This document shows positions 59,679 to 64,000 of a DNA stretch of 64,000 nucleotides, piece by piece. The position numbers and the translations under genes are program-made. Numbering within the stretch: position 1 is the first letter of the stretch; every line of letters begins with the position of its first letter. The notes under the pieces are model-generated. The model was given only the letters and a program-made list of their open reading frames with translations. It was not told where the DNA came from and ran no database searches. The stretch comes from Mycolicibacterium sp. CBMA 226 (lineage in GTDB: Bacteria > Actinomycetota > Actinomycetes > Mycobacteriales > Mycobacteriaceae): assembly GCF_009729075.1 (NCBI RefSeq), contig NZ_VTGY01000015.1:392508-456507 (forward strand). Direction: 5' to 3'.

Positions 59679-61103
59679 ATGTACGAGGTACTGGAACGTG
59701 AAGGCAAATGGGACGTCGACGCCGAATTTCAGCTGCCCGACCTTCACGGCATCATCGCGGACGCCGACGTGGTACACGACACCGTCGACCTGACCAGCGA
59801 CTACTACGACACCGCCGACCGTGATCTGCTGGCACACCGCGTCCAGCTCCGCCGTCGCACCGGTGACGATGACACGGGGTGGCAGCTGAAGGTCCCGACG
59901 GGTGATGGGCGCATCGAACTGCACTGGGCGTCCGCAGAGACATTGCCCGACGACGCGGCCGAGCTGCTCAGCGGCATGAGTCTCGGCAAGCAACTGGCGA
60001 GTGTCGCAACGATTCACACCATCCGGAAACGGTATCGACTCGCCGAACCGCGATCGGGCGAACTTTATGCCGAGATCGCCGATGACTCGGTGCGGGCGTG
60101 GGCGGACGAGCGGCTGTTGGCCTGGCGTGAGGTCGAGGTCGAACTCGGAACCCACGCCCCGTCGATTCCCAAGCGCCTCGTCAGACGACTGACGGCCGCC
60201 GGTGCCCGGCCGTCGCGTTTTCCGTCGAAGCTCGCCCACGTGCTGCCGCCGGTCCCGTCGGTTCAGCCGGCCTCGTCGGGGGCGCGCGCGTTGCTTCGGT
60301 ACGTGAACGCGCAGATCGACGAGATCATGTTGGGCGACATCGAGTTACGACGTGGCCGCGACCCCATCCACGACACGCGCGTGGCGATCCGCCGGCTGCG
60401 GAGCACCCTGCGGGTGTTCGGCAAGATGCTCGACCGGTCGGCGACCGACCACCTCGATGAGGAGCTGCGCTGGTTCGCGGGGCTGCTCGGCGAGGTCCGC
60501 GATTGTCAGGTGCAGCAGCGTCGGTTCACCGAAGCGCTCGATGAGTTGCCGGAGGAATTGATCCTCGGTCCGGTGCGGGCCCGGGTGCGTACCGATCTGC
60601 AAGCGGTCGAGCTGCCGGCGCGCGTGCGCATCACCGAGGCCATGGACTCGCCGCGGTACCTGGCGATCATGGCGGTGCTGCGCTCATGGCGCACTGCGCC
60701 ACCTGTGGATCCGGAGGCGAGCACCGCCAAACTCGTCAAGCGCGCGCGAAAGGCGCAGCGGAAAGCGGACCGTCGGCTGGTGGCGGCGCTCGATGTCGAT
60801 GACAGTGACCCCGCGCTGCTGCATCGCGCCCGGAAGGCCGCCAAACGTGCCCGATACGCGGCGGAGCTGTGCCGGGACGTCGGCGCCGCCAAGCAGACGA
60901 AGCGAACGGTCAAGCATTACAAGCAGTTTCAGTCGATCCTGGGCGATCATCAGGACACCGTGGTCGCGGCCCGTCTGTTGCGCCGCTTGGCGCTGGCAAG
61001 TGGCACGACGGCCGGCGAGAACGGTTTCACCTTCGGCCTGCTGTACGGCCGTGAACAGCGGATCGCCGACGAGTGCCGACGGCAGGCGCGAGAGCTGTTG
61101 TGA
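59679..61103 (+). CDS. CYTH and CHAD domain protein
   Basis: 474 residues. CYTH domain (residues 1-195) opens with the ExExK motif (Glu6, Glu8, Lys10) and has a tunnel-fold strand pattern YYDTADRDLLAHRVQLRRRTG. CHAD domain (about 205-474) is helical and rich in His/Arg/Lys: DPIHDTRVAIRRLRSTLR and LLHRARKAAKRARYAAE. CHAD domains bind polyphosphate; CYTH enzymes hydrolyse triphosphate groups. Likely a polyphosphate-associated phosphatase or granule protein. Confidence 0.92.
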   Translation: MYEVLEREGKWDVDAEFQLPDLHGIIADADVVHDTVDLTSDYYDTADRDLLAHRVQLRRRTGDDDTGWQLKVPTGDGRIELHWASAETLPDDAAELLSGMSLGKQLASVATIHTIRKRYRLAEPRSGELYAEIADDSVRAWADERLLAWREVEVELGTHAPSIPKRLVRRLTAAGARPSRFPSKLAHVLPPVPSVQPASSGARALLRYVNAQIDEIMLGDIELRRGRDPIHDTRVAIRRLRSTLRVFGKMLDRSATDHLDEELRWFAGLLGEVRDCQVQQRRFTEALDELPEELILGPVRARVRTDLQAVELPARVRITEAMDSPRYLAIMAVLRSWRTAPPVDPEASTAKLVKRARKAQRKADRRLVAALDVDDSDPALLHRARKAAKRARYAAELCRDVGAAKQTKRTVKHYKQFQSILGDHQDTVVAARLLRRLALASGTTAGENGFTFGLLYGREQRIADECRRQARELL

Positions 61104-61125
61104 TCCGACCGGCATACTGACGAGC

Positions 61126-61644
61126 GTGACGCCGAGAAAGGTGGGGCCGACGCCCGAGCGGGGGTGGCTCACGCCGAAACAGCAGCGGGCCCGGGTGGCC
61201 TACATGCGGGTGCAGCTGCGGATGAACTACGAGATGAACCGGCAGCTACAGGCCGACTCCGGGCTGTCCCTGGCCGACTACGACGTGTTGGTGGCGCTCA
61301 GCGGCGACAACGACGCCGGACTGCGGGTCAGCGACCTCGCCGCCCAGATCGGCTGGGAACGCAGCCGGCTTTCGCATCAGCTGCGACGCATGGAGGAACG
61401 GGGCTTGACCGAGCGCCGCCCGAGCGCGGAGGACGGCCGCACCTCCAACGTGGTGCTGACCGCGGACGGCCGGCGCGCGATCACCGAGGCCGCCCCCGGA
61501 CATGTCGACCTGGTACGCGCGCTGTTCTTCGATCCACTGCCTGAGAACCTGCTCGGGCCGTTCACCGCCGCGTTGGAGCACATCCACGTCAACCTCGATC
61601 ACAACAGCTCGCTCCCGCCGGCGCCGAGCTGGAGTATTAGGTGA
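61126..61644 (+). CDS. MarR family transcriptional regulator
   Basis: 172 residues from GTG 61126. Winged HTH at about residues 60-115 (LRVSDLAAQIGWERSRLSHQLRRMEERGLTERRPSAEDGRTSN in parts). Next to an NTF2-like gene and an SDR; palindromes with one shared core lie upstream of each. The first palindrome overlaps the last 14 bases of this gene. Likely ligand-relieved repressor. Confidence 0.92.
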   Translation: MTPRKVGPTPERGWLTPKQQRARVAYMRVQLRMNYEMNRQLQADSGLSLADYDVLVALSGDNDAGLRVSDLAAQIGWERSRLSHQLRRMEERGLTERRPSAEDGRTSNVVLTADGRRAITEAAPGHVDLVRALFFDPLPENLLGPFTAALEHIHVNLDHNSSLPPAPSWSIR

Positions 61645-61662
61645 CCTATCACCTAATACTCC
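61631..61662. promoter_or_regulatory. MarR-type operator 1
   Basis: Perfect 14-bp arms, 61631-61644 and 61649-61662, around CCTA. Core TTAGGTGA-N4-TCACCTAA. It includes the MarR stop codon and lies 12 nt upstream of the NTF2-like start. Confidence 0.8.
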
Positions 61663-61674
61663 AGGAGCTGAACA

Positions 61675-62037
61675 GTGAGTGAAGTCGTCACCCGCCTGAT
61701 GGAAGCCAACCTGCTGTCCGTGTTCGACGAACGCGATCCGCAGCGCCGCGCCGCCGCGATCGCCGACACCTACGCGGAGGATGTGCAGTGGATCGATGAC
61801 GACGGCACCACCGTCGGCCGTGACCAGTTGAATGCCAAAGCTGCTGAGCTGCAGGAGAAATTGGCGGGACTGCATTTCGTGAAGGCCGGTTCGGTCCGTC
61901 AGACCCGCGGCCTGGGTTTCCTGGCGTGGGAGGTTCGCACCCCGGATGACGCCACTGTCGCCTCGGGTTTCGACGTCGCCGAGATCGTCGACGACCGCAT
62001 CGTTCGGATATGGACGGTGCTTAACGCCGGGGAATAG
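61675..62037 (+). CDS. NTF2-like / SnoaL-fold protein
   Basis: 120 residues from GTG 61675 with CAGGAG upstream. The cone-shaped NTF2 pattern is seen: AAAIADTYAEDVQWIDDDGTTVGRDQLNAKA, then FLAWEVR and VASGFDVAEIVDDRIVRIWTVL. Members bind or isomerise small lipophilic ligands. Under MarR-type operator 1; operon with the damaged SDR gene. Confidence 0.88.
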   Translation: MSEVVTRLMEANLLSVFDERDPQRRAAAIADTYAEDVQWIDDDGTTVGRDQLNAKAAELQEKLAGLHFVKAGSVRQTRGLGFLAWEVRTPDDATVASGFDVAEIVDDRIVRIWTVLNAGE

Positions 62038-62052
62038 GTGATACGTCATCTA
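62035..62052. promoter_or_regulatory. MarR-type operator 2
   Basis: TAGGTGA (62035-62041), TACG, TCATCTA (62046-62052): the same half-site and the same 4-nt spacing as operator 1, with one mismatch. It lies 48 nt upstream of the SDR start. Confidence 0.65.
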
Positions 62053-62099
62053 AGTTGATATGGACGAAAGCGTAATCCAGACAGAAACGGAGCCCGATC

Positions 62100-62841
62100 A
62101 TGGGACAGCTCGAAGGCAAGACAGCACTGGTCACCGGAGGGACGTCAGGCATCGGCCTGGCCACCGCAAAGCGCCTCGCCGCCGAGGGCGCGTACGTGTT
62201 CATCACCCGGGCGTGATCGTGCTCGGCTCGATGAAGCCGCCGCATCCATCGGCGCTCACGGTGTGCAGAGCGACATCAGTAAGCCCGAAGAGCTCGACGC
62301 CCTGGCTGCCGAGATCGCCGAACACGGCGCGGGGCTCGACATCGTCTTCGCCAATGCCGGAGGCGGCGACTTCGCCGCCCTCGCCGATGTGACACCGCAG
62401 CATTACCGGGACAACTTCGACCGCAATGTGGCGGGCACGGTGTTCACCGTGCAGAAGACGCTGCCGCTGCTCAATGAGGGAGCTTCGGTCATCCTCGCCG
62501 GATCCACCGCAGCGTCCGAAGGGGTCCCGGCGTTCGGGCTCTACGCCGCGTCCAAGGCCGCCATCCGGTCTCTGGGCCGCACCTGGGCCGCCGAGCTGGC
62601 CGACCGCAAAATCCGGGTCAACACCATCGTTCCCGGGCCGATCGAAACTCCTGGGCTCACCGGCCTGGCACCTGCGGATCAGAAGCAGGACCTGCTCGAC
62701 GGCATGGCCGCCCAGGTGCCGTTGAAGCGTCTGGGCCGTCCTGACGAAATCGCCTCCGCCGTGCTGTTTCTGGCCTCGGACCAGAGCAGCTTCATGACCG
62801 GCGCTGAGTTGGCTGTCGACGGCGGCCAGATCCAGCTCTGA
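62100..62841 (+). pseudogene. Short-chain dehydrogenase/reductase interrupted by a one-base frameshift
   Basis: The first part reads MGQLEGKTALVTGGTSGIGL with the TGxxxGIG NAD motif, then VFITRA and a TGA at 62214-62216. Removing one C from the CCC at 62206-62208 restores a continuous SDR (ITGRDRARLDEAAASIGAHG), which then joins the long frame to 62841 with NAGGG, catalytic Ser (AGSTAAS) and YAASK. The C-terminal open frame alone (from 62263) lacks the cofactor site. Either a genuine inactivating insertion or a sequencing error in a C/G run. Confidence 0.85.
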
Positions 62842-62885
62842 CGACAAATCGGGATGACGCCGGCCGGCGTCATCCCGATTTGTCG
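62842..62885. terminator. Perfect 44-nt palindrome, bidirectional terminator
   Basis: 22-bp arms (62842-62863 and 62864-62885) with no loop bases, starting CGACAAATCGGGATGACG. It separates the convergent SDR and Ala/Pro-rich genes. Confidence 0.85.
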
Positions 62886-62894
62886 AGCGAGGGG

Positions 62895-63869
62895 TTATGG
62901 CACCACCGACGAACCGATGGTGGGCATGAACTGGCACTGCTTCTCGGTGGTCGTGACCTGACCGAAGATGGTCGACATGATGCTGCCCGAGCCGGTGTCG
63001 ACGATGGCGGTCAGCGTCGTCGGGCCCTGCGGGTTGATGTCGGCCTGCGGCTTGAGGGTCGCGCTGCCCGACTTGCCGGTGGTCAGGTTGACCCACGTGA
63101 CGTTCAGCGGCAGCTTCTGCTCAGCGGCCGGGCCGGGCGTGCCCACCGCGGTGAACACGTAGGCGGTCTGGCCGGGGCCGGGGCCCGGGGTCGGAATCTT
63201 CGCGGGGCCCGCGACGCTGATGGCCGTCGCCAGGACGTTGCCGCCGTCGGCGAGGCAGCCATTGCTGATCGACGGGTACATGAAGTCCTGGGTGACCGGC
63301 GTGCCCGGGCCGAACGCGCCGGCCGGAGCGGGACCTGCCGCCGGCGCCGCAGCCGGAGCGGCGTCGGGAGCCGGGACTGTCCCCGCGGCCTGCGTGACCG
63401 GAGCGGAGGCGGGGGCAGCTTCCGGAGCCGTAGCCGGAGCCGCCTCGGGTGCCGCAGCCGGGGCAGCCTCAGCCACCGGACCGACAGCGTGCACGGGGTC
63501 GACGCCGGCAGGCAGGTGGGCCTCGGTGCCCGGGACCGCGCCGGGGGCCGGCACGTGGTTCGCGGCAGGATCGGCGGCGAACTGGTTCACCGCGTTGGCC
63601 AGATTCTTCGAATCCGACGGTGCGCCCTTGCTGCCGGCGAACGCCCGGGCTGCTGCCATGAGCAGCTCCGCGGCGCCCGCCGGGTCAGCGGCGGCCTGCT
63701 GGATCACCGGAGCGAGAGTCTGCATGGCCGGCAGACCAGGAGCCTGCAGACCATCGATGGGCAGCGGCAACGGCAGTGGCGACTGCGGATCAGCGTGGGC
63801 GGCAGTGGCCGCGCTGATCGTGAGTGCGACGGATGCGCCGAGTGCGACGAACAGCTTCCTCGATTGCAT
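62895..63869 (-). CDS. Secreted Ala/Pro-rich protein (Rv1157c-like)
   Basis: 324 residues. Signal peptide cleaved near AHA-DPQ. Residues 110-195 are Ala/Pro/Glu low-complexity repeats (APEAAPA type); the C-terminal 130 residues form a globular part with VTWVNLTTGKSGSA and two cysteines (SNGCLADGG, EKQCQFM) probably disulfide-bonded. Similar Ala/Pro-rich secreted proteins occur as Rv1157c/Rv1158c in M. tuberculosis. Function unknown. Confidence 0.88.
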   Translation of the reverse strand: MQSRKLFVALGASVALTISAATAAHADPQSPLPLPLPIDGLQAPGLPAMQTLAPVIQQAAADPAGAAELLMAAARAFAGSKGAPSDSKNLANAVNQFAADPAANHVPAPGAVPGTEAHLPAGVDPVHAVGPVAEAAPAAAPEAAPATAPEAAPASAPVTQAAGTVPAPDAAPAAAPAAGPAPAGAFGPGTPVTQDFMYPSISNGCLADGGNVLATAISVAGPAKIPTPGPGPGQTAYVFTAVGTPGPAAEQKLPLNVTWVNLTTGKSGSATLKPQADINPQGPTTLTAIVDTGSGSIMSTIFGQVTTTEKQCQFMPTIGSSVVP

Positions 63870-63912
63870 GACTCTCTCCGGTTTCGTATCGGTTATCTGG
63901 TTACGCTGCGGA

Positions 63913-64000
63913 TCACGGCAAGCCGGAGGTGATGACCGGCGCCAAGCTGGTCAGGCTCATCAGTCCCGGCACGACGCCGGGGATGGCCTGTGCTGCCGGT
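63913..64000 (-). CDS. Secreted Ala/Pro-rich protein (Rv1158c-like), C-terminal fragment cut by window edge
   Basis: 28 C-terminal residues visible, reading from the window edge PAAQAIPGVVPGLMSLTSLAP and ending in GLP before the TGA at 63913-63915. The Pro/Ala/Gly/Val composition continues the family of the preceding gene, and a paired Rv1157c/Rv1158c order is expected here. The start lies beyond 64000. Confidence 0.65.
   Translation of the reverse strand, partial: PAAQAIPGVVPGLMSLTSLAPVITSGLP

Noticed and set aside
62263..62841. Separate short SDR gene starting at 62263
   Set aside because: It lacks the cofactor-binding segment, which is present in the other frame immediately upstream; one frameshifted gene explains both parts.

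Overview
This is a high-GC actinobacterial chromosome segment that I read as a mycobacterium, most likely a non-tuberculous, rapidly growing type (Mycolicibacterium-like). The reasons are an Mce-associated membrane protein pair, an MMPL transporter, a 13E12-type DUF222/HNH gene, an Arr rifamycin ADP-ribosyltransferase, an F420-type PPOX oxidoreductase, many acyl-CoA metabolism genes, a KstR-like operator and frequent GTG starts. From memory, the conserved genes follow the Mycobacterium tuberculosis order Rv1110 to Rv1158c (ispH, Rv1111c, ychF ... echA, mcr, SDR, mmpL13, methyltransferase, sirtuin, GntR, omt, Rv1155, HhH-GPD protein, Ala/Pro-rich secreted proteins). Accessory blocks are inserted between these anchors. 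No rRNA, tRNA, CRISPR array or complete insertion sequence was seen.

Layout. 1-3250: truncated ispH, a membrane/Arg-rich protein and the ychF ATPase. 3347-5405: an unusual repeat protein, a decayed serine recombinase tail and a DUF1801 gene. 5453-11417: esterase, arr with a nitronate monooxygenase, a guanidine-III riboswitch with an SMR (SugE/Gdx) exporter, Lrp regulator with azlCD, a coiled-coil protein and two VOC proteins. 11455-16859: lipoprotein, TetR and phytanoyl-CoA dioxygenase sharing a palindromic operator, a 13E12/HNH gene, and TetR with an MpaB-type oxygenase. 16878-19858: small secreted and membrane peptides, a permuted papain-fold protein, an adenylate cyclase and a BpoB-like hydrolase. 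19996-22660: a translationally coupled operon of two Mce-associated proteins and a WS/DGAT-like acyltransferase. 22670-25031: DoxX and a DUF3556 membrane protein preceded by a long KstR-type palindrome.

25037-29144: FadR-type regulator divergent from thiolase, enoyl-CoA hydratase and acyl-CoA dehydrogenase (one beta-oxidation operon). 29217-33291: fasciclin protein, two MFS carriers and a gamma-carbonic-anhydrase-like protein. 33373-38422: enoyl-CoA hydratase opposite mcr-SDR-nitronate monooxygenase, then an acyl-CoA dehydrogenase. 38558-43673: a possible small ORF, an intact MmpL-type transporter with its own TetR gene and operator, methyltransferase, sirtuin and GntR. 43740-51019: a PucR-type regulator divergent from an EthA-like Baeyer-Villiger monooxygenase and a self-sufficient CYP102-type P450-reductase fusion, then a uracil permease.

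51082-56208: O-methyltransferase, DUF1697, F420 enzyme, DUF5302, acyltransferase-3, and MFS with an XRE-cupin regulator. 56310-58016: class II aldolase with a DHDPS-family lyase, divergent from the XRE-cupin gene. 58074-64000: HhH-GPD protein, nitroreductase, DUF1059, CYTH/CHAD protein, MarR with NTF2-like protein and a frameshifted SDR, and two Ala/Pro-rich secreted proteins, the last cut by the window edge.

Two themes recur. First, lipid and acyl-CoA metabolism is coupled to oxygenases (beta-oxidation operon, Mcr operon, BVMO-CYP102 pair, phytanoyl dioxygenase). Second, many local one-component regulators sit beside perfect palindromes that I could read by eye. Those operator calls are strong as DNA structure and inferential as to which protein binds.
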